The notes below the pieces were generated by a model that was not told the origin of the DNA, searched no databases, and worked only from the letters and a program-made list of their open reading frames with translations. Both the position numbers and the translations under genes were made by a program. Source: Actinokineospora iranica (GTDB lineage Bacteria > Actinomycetota > Actinomycetes > Mycobacteriales > Pseudonocardiaceae). Taken from it: a stretch of DNA of 64,000 bases. Positions within the stretch are counted from its first letter, which is position 1. Each line of letters starts with the position of its first letter. Where the stretch lies: positions 744,001 through 808,000 of the forward strand of contig NZ_FMZZ01000001.1 in NCBI RefSeq assembly GCF_900101685.1, given 5' to 3'. Positions 13,517 through 21,503 of the stretch are shown here, piece by piece.

Positions 13517-15250
13517 TCACTCTGAGGTGCCCTCACCCGACCGCCCAGCGGTCGCCGGGACATGAAGGAAGCCAGGGTCGATGGTCTCGGTTTCCAGGTC
13601 GGTCCGCCCCCTTTCCTTCTGGTGATACACACGGGGCCTCATGATCGCTCGCAGGACCTCCCGCTGCTGGGGCAGACTCAGTGCAGCGAACGCCTCGCGC
13701 GCTTGGGGGCCGACGACGTCCACCAACACGGGCGGTAGAGCCGCCCGCTCCGCTTTGCCTTCGGCGGTCTTGATCCGCTCGATCAGACCGGCCTCGATCG
13801 TCGCGAACGACTCACGAGTCACCTTTCCCGCAATAGCGTCCTGACGCCATCCCTCCAACTCCGCGCGCAGAACCTTGGCGTCATCCTGGGCGGCCTGCGA
13901 CCGGACCACACTGTCCTTGATCTTGAAGATACGGGTGGCGTCCTTACGTTCCAGAAGCTGCATGGCCTGCTCGGTCAGCCATGCTTCCAACTTGTCCTTC
14001 GGTCGCCTCACGTGCCCGGTGGCGCACCGCATTGCCGCTCCCTTGGTGTCGACGCGCTCTGCGATCATCCGGTTTTGACAGATGCCGCACCGGGCGATGC
14101 CCACCCACAGGTGCCGGACTCGGCTTCCGTCTCGGACGGGTTTTCGGCTCGGGTCGCCGAGCCGCGCCTTGAGCACGGTGTGCTCGTCCATCGTGATGAT
14201 CGGTTCCCATTGCGGGTCCACCAACTTCATCGTGAAACCGCCCTGCCCGTCGGGAACCTTGACCATCATCGGCTTGCCCTGATGCATACGGATACCTGCG
14301 GCGATATCGGACAGCACCATCATCCGCACCTGTGACCCGGACCATGGCGCGGGCAGAATCCAGGGAACTCCCTCGCGGTTGAGTTCGCGCCCGATCTCCG
14401 TCGGCGACTCGCCCTGCTCCACCCGAATCGCTATGCGTTCCGCCAACTCCGCAGACTCAGGATCGAGCCGGGCCAGAAAACGCATCCACTCGTGCGGCAC
14501 CGCGTACTCGGTGACGATCTTGTTGACGCGATCCGCGTTCCACAAGTGGCCGCGAGGACTCGGCACGCCTCGCCGGTTCAGATCCTTGGCGATCGTGGTC
14601 AACGGCTCGGACGCCATCACCCGATCGACCATCTCACGCATGACCTTCGCATGGTCCGGGTCGATCACGAGACCCAGCGATTCCCCCGTGTCCGGGTCGA
14701 ACTGGCGGCGGTAGCCGTAAGGGGTGGGACCAGCGTGCTTGCCCGACCGCGCCCGCTTCCGCACACCTCGACGCACGTGCGTCGAGGACGTGTCCGACGC
14801 GCCCTCGGCTTCCACCGCGTCTCGCGCCGTCGCCTTCCGATCGGCCGGATCGCTCATATCGTAGATCCGGCCACCATAGGCCCACAAAGCCCCAGTCTCG
14901 ATGCAGATCCGCCGCAGCTTCACATACACCTCAAGATCACGCTGAGCACGCGACGAGTCGAACGTCCACAACAGATGGACCCGACCCGACTTCAACTCCT
15001 CCAGCGCCCGCTCGTAGTTCTGACGGGTCTGAGTCGCATACAACGACGCCGAAAGATTGTTGTCGTAGAACGTTCCACCATTGACGATGCCGTGCTCATC
15101 GAAGAACTCGTCGCCCTCGTCCTCCTGCGACCTGACCGAGATCGCACGCCCCAACGCATCCTGCGACGCCCGCAGATACTTGATCCCGATGACCTCGCCA
15201 CTGAAGTTCGGCCACCGCTTTCGCAGCTTCTCTAGCAGATCCTCCCGCAT
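13517..15250 (-). CDS. int: Large serine recombinase (prophage integrase)
   Basis: 577 aa. The resolvase-like catalytic domain begins with KYLRASQDALGRAISVRSQ, with the nucleophile Ser29 and Arg27, and continues through LLWTFDSSRAQRDLEVYVKLRR. The recombinase domain follows (about 170-300; KHAGPTPYGYRRQFDPDTG). A zinc ribbon (CGIC near residue 410, second cysteine at MRCATGHVRR) and a coiled-coil C-terminal region complete it. Length and layout fit phage large serine integrases. It would recombine attP with a chromosomal attB; reversal needs a directionality factor not seen here. Its start lies only about 25 bases from the prophage-chromosome junction. The ribosome site is weak. Confidence 0.93.
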   Translation of the reverse strand: MREDLLEKLRKRWPNFSGEVIGIKYLRASQDALGRAISVRSQEDEGDEFFDEHGIVNGGTFYDNNLSASLYATQTRQNYERALEELKSGRVHLLWTFDSSRAQRDLEVYVKLRRICIETGALWAYGGRIYDMSDPADRKATARDAVEAEGASDTSSTHVRRGVRKRARSGKHAGPTPYGYRRQFDPDTGESLGLVIDPDHAKVMREMVDRVMASEPLTTIAKDLNRRGVPSPRGHLWNADRVNKIVTEYAVPHEWMRFLARLDPESAELAERIAIRVEQGESPTEIGRELNREGVPWILPAPWSGSQVRMMVLSDIAAGIRMHQGKPMMVKVPDGQGGFTMKLVDPQWEPIITMDEHTVLKARLGDPSRKPVRDGSRVRHLWVGIARCGICQNRMIAERVDTKGAAMRCATGHVRRPKDKLEAWLTEQAMQLLERKDATRIFKIKDSVVRSQAAQDDAKVLRAELEGWRQDAIAGKVTRESFATIEAGLIERIKTAEGKAERAALPPVLVDVVGPQAREAFAALSLPQQREVLRAIMRPRVYHQKERGRTDLETETIDPGFLHVPATAGRSGEGTSE

Positions 15251-15280
15251 ACAAACAGCCTAAGATGGAGGGCAGCCAAG
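15251..15280. other. Prophage right attachment junction (approximate)
   Basis: To the right of about 15272 the + strand translates as an SDR starting AAKAALDAFTRAWAVEFG. To the left, the SDR frame reads W and R where a Tyr and a small residue of the YxxxK motif should be, so homology stops at about 15269-15272. The serine integrase start is at 15250, and attP is usually next to int. The crossover dinucleotide cannot be fixed without the left junction or an empty-site genome. Confidence 0.6.
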
Positions 15281-15550
15281 GCCGCGCTCGACGCGTTCAC
15301 CAGGGCGTGGGCTGTGGAGTTCGGCGCGAGCGGCATCCGGGTCAACTCCGTGGCCCCCGGTTTGATCCGCACCGAGCAGGCGGTGGCCTCGGTCGGCGAG
15401 CAGTTCGACGAGCTCAGCCGGAACACCCCGCTGGGCCGGGCGGGGACGACGGCGGAGATCGCCGAGACCGTGCTGTTCCTGGCCTCGCCCCGGTCGAGCT
15501 TCATGACCGGGTCCATCCTGACCGCGGACGGCGGCCGCACCACGGCATGA
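15272..15550 (+). pseudogene. 3' remnant of an SDR oxidoreductase gene split by the prophage
   Basis: The open frame encodes AAKAALDAFTRAWAVEFGASG, then IRVNSVAPGLIRTEQ and GRAGTTAEIAETVLFLASP, ending MTGSILTADGGRTTA. This is the C-terminal half of a classical short-chain dehydrogenase, from the catalytic Lys of YxxxK onward. The Rossmann N-terminus, the Asn-Ser-Tyr residues and the start are missing and should be at the other end of the prophage, outside the window. The remnant has no ribosome site and cannot make an active enzyme. Confidence 0.85.
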
Positions 15551-15640
15551 CGGGAGACCGCCCGAGCCCGACCATCTTCGGCGCCTTCGCCACTGGGCGG
15601 GGTGCGGCCCCCGCACCCCGCCCAGGTGGCGGCTCCGGCG

Positions 15641-16396
15641 TCACTGGCTCGGCCAGCGGGTGAGGGCCAGGGTGATCGTCGGCTGCGGTTTGCTGTCGCT
15701 CACCTGCCCGAACGGCGGTCCGAGCTTCCTGATCTCCGCGGCCACCACGGTGTTCTCGTCGGTGATGACACAGAGCACCTGGCCGGTGCGCATGGTGTGG
15801 ATCGAGCGGTAGTCGCCGATCGGATCGCGCCGGGCGGCGGCCTCACACTGGTCGCGGGTCGGGGTCGGCCCCTCGGTGAACAACCCGACCGCCCCCTGCG
15901 AACCCGGATAGATGTTGCCGTCGCAGTCGTCGTACTCGAGGTCGGCCTGAGCGCTCTCCTTCTCGCCCGGGGTCACCTGAATCGGATCGTCGAGGTGCAC
16001 GTCGACTCCCGCCGACGCTCCGCAGCCCGGTGGCGGCACGGTTATCTCGTCCTTGACCGGCGCGGGCTCGACCGGACGGGGCGAGTCCAGGGTGGTCGTC
16101 GCCGACTCGCCCGCGCTCGGCGGCGACGACACCGACGGCGGCGCGGCCGATCCGGTCGGCTGCGCCTTGTCCTTGCCCGACTCGGCGGCGGGGGGATTCG
16201 AATCGGCGCTCATCGCCGCGAACGCGGCTATGCCCACCACGAAGAACACCACCGCGGAGACCGCCCAGCGCACGCCGCGACGAGGCTTGCCACCCGCGTC
16301 GGCCGAGTTCCGCGAGGTGAGTTGCCTGACCGCCACGATTCCCTGCGGGACACTGACCAGGAGAGTCGCGACCATGATCAGCGCTTCCCATGACAT
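15641..16396 (-). CDS. Membrane-anchored protein with extracytoplasmic domain
   Basis: 251 aa from the ATG at 16396 (MSWEALIMVATLLVSVPQG). The first hydrophobic segment is at about 5-20 and a second at 44-64 (WAVSAVVFFVVGIAAFAAM). A Ser/Pro/Glu-rich linker (70-115) follows, then a domain with four cysteines (VPPPGCGAS, YDDCDGN, RDQCEAA, QVLCVITDE), suggesting disulfides outside the cell. The QVLCVITDENTVVAAEI strand pattern resembles extracytoplasmic sensor domains in actinobacteria, but I cannot name the family. It is divergent from the helicase gene. Confidence 0.72.
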   Translation of the reverse strand: MSWEALIMVATLLVSVPQGIVAVRQLTSRNSADAGGKPRRGVRWAVSAVVFFVVGIAAFAAMSADSNPPAAESGKDKAQPTGSAAPPSVSSPPSAGESATTTLDSPRPVEPAPVKDEITVPPPGCGASAGVDVHLDDPIQVTPGEKESAQADLEYDDCDGNIYPGSQGAVGLFTEGPTPTRDQCEAAARRDPIGDYRSIHTMRTGQVLCVITDENTVVAAEIRKLGPPFGQVSDSKPQPTITLALTRWPSQ

Positions 16397-16489
16397 AACA
16401 AGTGATCTTAGCCACTTTCGATCACCGACGCGGCGGCACTCAACCCGGTCGCGCCGTCGTGGGCCGGGAACTGGCACGATCGACCCACC

Positions 16490-18991
16490 ATGACGCTCAC
16501 CGCACGGCTGCCCGCCACCCCCGAACCCGACGACCTGTTCGACGCCTTCGCCACCTGGGCGGGCGATCAGGGCCTGGCCCTGTACCCCGCCCAGGAGGAG
16601 GCCCTGATGGAGATCGTCTCGGGGTCGAACGTCATCCTCAGCACCCCGACCGGCTCCGGCAAGAGCATGGTCGCGGTCGGGGCGCACTTCACCGCGCTGG
16701 CGCACGGCAAGCGAACCTTCTACACCGCGCCCATCAAGGCGCTGGTCTCGGAGAAGTTCTTCGCGCTCATCGAGACCTTCGGCGCGGAGAACGTCGGCAT
16801 GATGACCGGCGACTCCAGCGTCAACGGGACCGCCCCGATCATCTGCTGCACCGCGGAGATCCTGGCCAACATCGCCCTGCGCGACGGCGCGGACGCCGAC
16901 GTCGGCCAGGTCGTCATGGACGAGTTCCACTTCTACGCCGAGCCAGACCGCGGGTGGGCGTGGCAGATCCCGATCATCGAGCTGCCCAGGGCCCAGTTCA
17001 TTCTGATGTCGGCGACGCTGGGGGACGTCAGCCGGTTCGAGACCGACCTGACCCGGCGCACCGGCAGGCCGACGGCGGTGGTCACCTCGGCGGAGCGGCC
17101 GGTGCCGCTGTTCTACTCCTTCGGGCTGACGCCGCTGACCGAGGCGCTGGACGAACTGCTCAGCACCAACCAGTCCCCCATCTACGTCGTGCACTTCACC
17201 CAGGCCGCGGCGCTGGAGCGGGCGCAGGCGCTGATGAGCATCAACGTGTGCACCCGCGCGGAGAAGGAGCGGATCGCGGCGCTGATCGGCGACTTCCGGT
17301 TCTCCTCCGGTTTCGGCAAGACCCTGTCGCGGCTGGTGCGGCACGGCATCGGGGTGCACCACGCCGGGATGCTCCCCAAGTACCGGCGGCTGGTGGAGCG
17401 GCTGGCGCAGGCAGGCCTGATGAAGATCGTCTGCGGCACCGACACCCTCGGCGTCGGCATCAACGTGCCCATCCGCACGGTCGTGTTCACCTCCCTGTCG
17501 AAGTACGACGGCGTGAAGACCCGCCTGCTCAAGGCCCGCGAGTTCCACCAGATCGCCGGGCGCGCGGGCCGGGCGGGCTTCGACACCCTCGGCACGGTCC
17601 TGGTCCAGGCCCCCGAGCACGTCATCGACAACGAGCGGACCCTGGCCAAGGTCGGCGACGACCCGAAGAAGCGGCGCAAGATCGTGCGCAAGAAGCCCCC
17701 GGAGGGCATGGTCTCCTGGGGCCAGCCGACCTTCGAGCGCCTGGTCGCCGCCGAGCCGGAGCCGCTGACGTCGAGCTTCCAGGTCAGCCACTCGATGCTG
17801 CTGAACGTGATCGGCCGCCCGGGCGACGCGTTCGCCGCGATGCGCCACCTGCTCACCGACAACCATGAGGACCGCCCCGCGCAGCGCAAGCACATCCTGC
17901 GCGCCATCGCGATCTACCGCGGCCTGCTGGCGGCGGGCGTGGTGGAGAAACTGGACGAGCCCGACGAGCATGGCCGGACCGTGCGCCTGACCGTCGACCT
18001 GCAGTTCGACTTCGCCCTCAACCAGCCGCTGTCCCCGTTCGCGCTGGCCGCGCTCGACCTGCTCGACCGCGAGTCCCCCAGCTACCCCCTGGACGTCCTC
18101 TCGATCGTGGAGTCCACTTTGGACGACCCGCGCCAGGTCCTCAGCGCCCAGCAGCACAAGGCCAGGGGCGAGGCCGTGGCCGCGATGAAGGCCGAGGGCA
18201 TCGAATACGACCAGCGGATGGAACTACTGGAAAACGTCACCCACCCCAAACCGCTGGCGGAATTGCTGGGCGCGACATTCGAGACCTACCGCCGCGGCCA
18301 CCCCTGGGTCGGCGACCACCAACTCTCCCCCAAGTCGGTGGTGCGCGACATGTACGAACGCGCGATGACCTTCACCGAGTACATCTCGTTCTACCAACTG
18401 GCCCGCTCGGAAGGCCTGGTCCTGCGCTACCTCGCCGACGCCTACCGCGCGGTGCGGCAAACAGTGCCGGATGAAGCGAAAACCGAAGAACTCGGCGACC
18501 TCATCGAATGGCTGGGCGAATTGGTCCGCCAGGTCGACTCCAGCCTCCTGGACGAGTGGGCGAAACTCACCAACCCGGACACCGGAGAACTGACCTCCCC
18601 ACTCGACGAAACCCCGCCTGGGGTGACCAAAAACCCGCGCGCGTTCCGCGTCCTGGTCCGCAACGCGCTGTTCCACCGGGTCCAGCTGGCCGCCCGCCGC
18701 GCCTACCGCGAACTCGGCGACCTCGACGCCGACTCCGGCTGGGACGCCGAGGCATGGGCGGACGCCCTGGAACCGTATTTCGAGGCGCACAGCCAGATCG
18801 GCACCGGCCCGGACGCCCGCGGCCCGGCGCTGCTGATCATCGAGGCAGAGCCGGAACGCTGGCTGGTCCGCCAGATATTCGACGACCCGGCAGGCGACCA
18901 CGACTGGGGCTTCACCGCCGAGGTCGACCTGGCAGCCTCCGACGAAGCAGGCACAGCAGTCCTCCACATCACCGAAGTGGGCGAACTATGA
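16490..18991 (+). CDS. DEAD/DEAH-box helicase with DUF3516 (Ski2-like)
   Basis: 833 aa. Motif I is STPTGSGKS (51-59), the Walker B motif is a variant MDEFHFY (DEFH from Asp144) and motif III is MSATL. The second RecA domain has GVHHAGMLPKYR and QIAGRAGRAGFDT (motif VI). The C-terminal half (about 420-833) is the actinobacterial DUF3516 region, helical and Trp-rich. The family is RNA/DNA helicase-like with unknown physiological substrate. GC content at third positions drops noticeably in the last 800 bases, towards the palindromic repeat downstream. Confidence 0.93.
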   Translation: MTLTARLPATPEPDDLFDAFATWAGDQGLALYPAQEEALMEIVSGSNVILSTPTGSGKSMVAVGAHFTALAHGKRTFYTAPIKALVSEKFFALIETFGAENVGMMTGDSSVNGTAPIICCTAEILANIALRDGADADVGQVVMDEFHFYAEPDRGWAWQIPIIELPRAQFILMSATLGDVSRFETDLTRRTGRPTAVVTSAERPVPLFYSFGLTPLTEALDELLSTNQSPIYVVHFTQAAALERAQALMSINVCTRAEKERIAALIGDFRFSSGFGKTLSRLVRHGIGVHHAGMLPKYRRLVERLAQAGLMKIVCGTDTLGVGINVPIRTVVFTSLSKYDGVKTRLLKAREFHQIAGRAGRAGFDTLGTVLVQAPEHVIDNERTLAKVGDDPKKRRKIVRKKPPEGMVSWGQPTFERLVAAEPEPLTSSFQVSHSMLLNVIGRPGDAFAAMRHLLTDNHEDRPAQRKHILRAIAIYRGLLAAGVVEKLDEPDEHGRTVRLTVDLQFDFALNQPLSPFALAALDLLDRESPSYPLDVLSIVESTLDDPRQVLSAQQHKARGEAVAAMKAEGIEYDQRMELLENVTHPKPLAELLGATFETYRRGHPWVGDHQLSPKSVVRDMYERAMTFTEYISFYQLARSEGLVLRYLADAYRAVRQTVPDEAKTEELGDLIEWLGELVRQVDSSLLDEWAKLTNPDTGELTSPLDETPPGVTKNPRAFRVLVRNALFHRVQLAARRAYRELGDLDADSGWDAEAWADALEPYFEAHSQIGTGPDARGPALLIIEAEPERWLVRQIFDDPAGDHDWGFTAEVDLAASDEAGTAVLHITEVGEL

Positions 18992-19095
18992 GCACAAGAA
19001 CCACCAGGCACTCGACAAAGCGGAATAGGAAAAAGTGGAATAGGAATAGGAGCAGCAGCCCGCCATCCTGCCAACGAAGCCCAACGCTGCCAGGC

Positions 19096-19243
19096 GCTCG
19101 ATGGGGTGGAGTGGTTTCTTCGGGGGAGATGGAAGATCGCTAAGCTGGCTCCGCGCGTGTGATGCCGAAGGCTTCCCACCCGTTCTTCACACGGCGATCT
19201 TCCTTCGTAGGGGCCCCGAAGAAACCACTCCACCCCATCGAGC
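19096..19243 (-). repeat. Palindromic repeat element, copy 1
   Basis: 148 bp bounded by GCTCGATGGGGTGGAGTGG on the left and its reverse complement on the right. The terminal arms pair over about 29 bases, and inner arms (GGAAGATCGC with GCGATCTTCC) extend the hairpin almost to the centre. Compared with copies 2-4 the middle is diverged. It lies in the 322-bp gap between the helicase and Nudix-NYN genes, which holds nothing else apart from a half-terminus near 19270-19287. Strand is given relative to copies 2 and 4. Confidence 0.9.
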
Positions 19244-19269
19244 AACCCCCCACGACCCACCCCGGGAGC

Positions 19270-19287
19270 CACCCCACCCCATCGAGC
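19270..19287. repeat. Isolated terminus of the palindromic element
   Basis: CCACCCCATCGAGC reappears 27 bases after copy 1, with no partner arm. It looks like a leftover of another copy or of a partial duplication, and lies in the leader of the Nudix-NYN gene. Confidence 0.5.
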
Positions 19288-19313
19288 GAACAACCAAGAG
19301 CAAAGGACCCAGC

Positions 19314-20147
19314 ATGTCCCGCGGCGACGGCGACCGAATCGTGCGATGCGCACTAGGCCACGTCCACTGGGGGCGCTACGGGGCGGCAGGCCTGCTGCCG
19401 GTCCACGACGGGCACGTCCTGTTGCAGCAACGCGCCTGGTGGACCCCCGGCGGCAACACCTGGGGCCTGTTCGGCGGCGCGCGGGACAGCCACGAGGACG
19501 CCATCACCGCCGCCCTCCGCGAGACCGCGGAGGAAAGCACCCTCGACCCCACTCTCGTGCGCCCCCACGGCGTCCTGCGGGAAGACCACGGCCGCTGGGC
19601 GTACGACACCGTGATCGGAACCATCGACGCCCGCCCGGAAGTCCACGCGGCATCGTCCGAGACCCGCGCCGCCGCCTGGGTTCCCATAGACCAGGTGACG
19701 GACTGGACCCTGTTCGCGCCGTTCGCCGCGTCCTGGCCCCGGCTGCGCGAATGCCTGCGCCGCCCGCTCCTGATCATCGACTGCGCCAACGTCATGGGCT
19801 CCCGCCCGGACGGCTGGTGGCGGGACCGCAACGGCGCCGCGGCCCGCCTGCGCGACAACCTCACCGCGCTCGCCACCACCGGTCTGACCGCTCTCGCCCC
19901 ATTCGACCTCGCCTACCCCCGGATGATCCTGGTGGTCGAAGGCCAGGCCCGCGGCATCGCCCCGACCGAGCACGTCGAGATCGTCGACGCCCCGCGCGAC
20001 GGCGACGACACCATCGTGGAAACCGCCGCCGCCCACCGGACCGAGCCGCGCCTCGTGGTCACCGCCGACCGTGAACTCCGCGAGCGGTGCGTCGAGGTGG
20101 GCGCGGAGGTCGCCGGCCCCGGCTGGCTGCTGGCCCAGCTCACGTGA
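19314..20147 (+). CDS. Nudix hydrolase fused to a NYN/PIN-like nuclease domain
   Basis: 277 aa from the ATG at 19314, with AAAGGACCC upstream; a longer frame back into the repeat has no support. Residues 20-145 are a Nudix domain: the box runs from Gly55 through Glu61 to REtaEE at 69-74, with the final Gly replaced by Thr. Residues about 150-277 start with RPLLIIDCANVMGSRPDGWWRD, the acidic signature of NYN (YacP-like) nucleases, and end with VVTADRELRERC.EVGA. Nudix enzymes hydrolyse nucleoside diphosphate-linked compounds; the NYN part may cut RNA. Joint function unknown. Confidence 0.82.
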   Translation: MSRGDGDRIVRCALGHVHWGRYGAAGLLPVHDGHVLLQQRAWWTPGGNTWGLFGGARDSHEDAITAALRETAEESTLDPTLVRPHGVLREDHGRWAYDTVIGTIDARPEVHAASSETRAAAWVPIDQVTDWTLFAPFAASWPRLRECLRRPLLIIDCANVMGSRPDGWWRDRNGAAARLRDNLTALATTGLTALAPFDLAYPRMILVVEGQARGIAPTEHVEIVDAPRDGDDTIVETAAAHRTEPRLVVTADRELRERCVEVGAEVAGPGWLLAQLT

Positions 20148-21293
20148 TCAGCGGCCGATATCCAGCTTGCCGATCCGGTTGGAGGTCAAGAGGCCGAACC
20201 ACACCGCGTCCGGCTGGTGCACGTTGATGTCGCACGGATACGACGCCGACGACGGCGTGCTCCACATCCGCACCTCCCGGGTGACCGGATCGAACCGGGC
20301 GATCTGGTTGCCGAGCCCGAACAGGGCGGGAAAGCTCACCGCGAAGTAGATTTTCCCGTCGCCCGCCTCAGCGATAGGTCCCGGCATCGGCAGCGGATTG
20401 CCGATGCCGCCGACCAGCAGGCCGTCCAGAACGCTGCTCAGCAGACCGCCGACCCCCAGCAGCGGGTACTCGGTGATCCGCCCGCCCGGCTCGATGCGGG
20501 CGATCTTCATGCCGAGCGCCTCCGCGACCCAGATCGACCCGTCCCGCGCGGTGCGGACGCCCACCGGGAACGACGCCGGGGTCGGCATCGTGTACTGGGT
20601 GAACCGGTGGGTGTCGACGTCGAGAGTGGCGACCTTGTTCATCTGCGGCAGGTCGAACACCACCGTGCGCCCGGGCCCCGGCTTGATGATCCCGAACAGC
20701 GCGCCGACCTGGCCGAGGATCTCCCCCGGCACCCGGTGCTTGCTCCACGCCCCGGTCACCGGGTCGTACCGGCCGATCGAGTCCAGGCCGCCGAGGGTGA
20801 ACCACAGGGCGCCGTCCGGTCCCAGCGCGAGGTCGTTGGCCAGGCCGAGACCGGTGTGCAGCGGGATGCCCAGCGGCGTGGCGGTGAAGGCGTTGGCCCA
20901 CGGCAGCGGCAACTCGGTCATGCCGCCGTCGCGGGTGTCGACGCGGAGCAGGCTGTTGCCGGTCACCTGGGGCAGCCACAGGTTGCCGTCGCGGTCGAGG
21001 TCCATGCCGCCGGGCACCGACAGCGGCATCGGCGTGGTGAAGTTGTCGAACCGCCCGGTGGCCGGGTCGAACCGGGCGACCTGGCTGCTCAGGTACTGCT
21101 CGACCCACAGCGCGCCGCGGTGGTCGAACTCGACCTCGCACACGCCGCCGATCGGGATGGCCGAGGGAACCGGGCCGTACTCGGTGATCGGTCCGGCCGC
21201 CGCCGCGACCGGGGCCCGCACGAGCGCCGAGGCGACCAGGGCCGCAGCGCCGAGGCGGAGCCACCGGTGCCGGTGCCGTGCGAAGTTCGCCAT
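20148..21293 (-). CDS. Secreted Vgb-like beta-propeller (NHL/streptogramin lyase fold)
   Basis: 381 aa from an ATG with AAGGAGCG upstream. It has a clear signal peptide (HRHRWLRLGAAALVASALVRAPVAAAAG). The rest is a propeller of repeating GALW, GNLW, GALWF, GSIW and DAVWF blades, each paired with a phrase such as VARFDPATGRF or IGRYDPVTGAW. Virginiamycin B lyase has the same fold, but the catalytic His residues cannot be confirmed here, and secretion argues against cytoplasmic drug inactivation. Convergent with the Nudix-NYN gene; the stops almost touch (20147/20148). Confidence 0.82.
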   Translation of the reverse strand: MANFARHRHRWLRLGAAALVASALVRAPVAAAAGPITEYGPVPSAIPIGGVCEVEFDHRGALWVEQYLSSQVARFDPATGRFDNFTTPMPLSVPGGMDLDRDGNLWLPQVTGNSLLRVDTRDGGMTELPLPWANAFTATPLGIPLHTGLGLANDLALGPDGALWFTLGGLDSIGRYDPVTGAWSKHRVPGEILGQVGALFGIIKPGPGRTVVFDLPQMNKVATLDVDTHRFTQYTMPTPASFPVGVRTARDGSIWVAEALGMKIARIEPGGRITEYPLLGVGGLLSSVLDGLLVGGIGNPLPMPGPIAEAGDGKIYFAVSFPALFGLGNQIARFDPVTREVRMWSTPSSASYPCDINVHQPDAVWFGLLTSNRIGKLDIGR

Positions 21294-21503
21294 GTCGCTC
21301 CTTCGAGTCGGCTTTGATCGAGGATAGGGATCTCCGCCCGGTTGAGGCGATCGCCTCAACGGGTGGGCCGATCGGCCCACCGGGTGGAAACCGCGGGCGA
21401 CGGGACAGTGAACTCTGGTCGGCGCGTCGCCGACACCGGCGGGGCGAAGGCGATTTCCCGCGATACTCGGGCAATCGAGGCTCGTGCGGTATGGGAGACA
21501 CTG

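Noticed and set aside
19101-19313. N-terminal extension of the Nudix-NYN protein
   Set aside because: It is the repeat read in frame. The ATG at 19314 has its own ribosome site.
20148-21293. Streptogramin resistance lyase (vgb)
   Set aside because: The fold matches, but the protein is exported and key residues cannot be verified; resistance is not supported.
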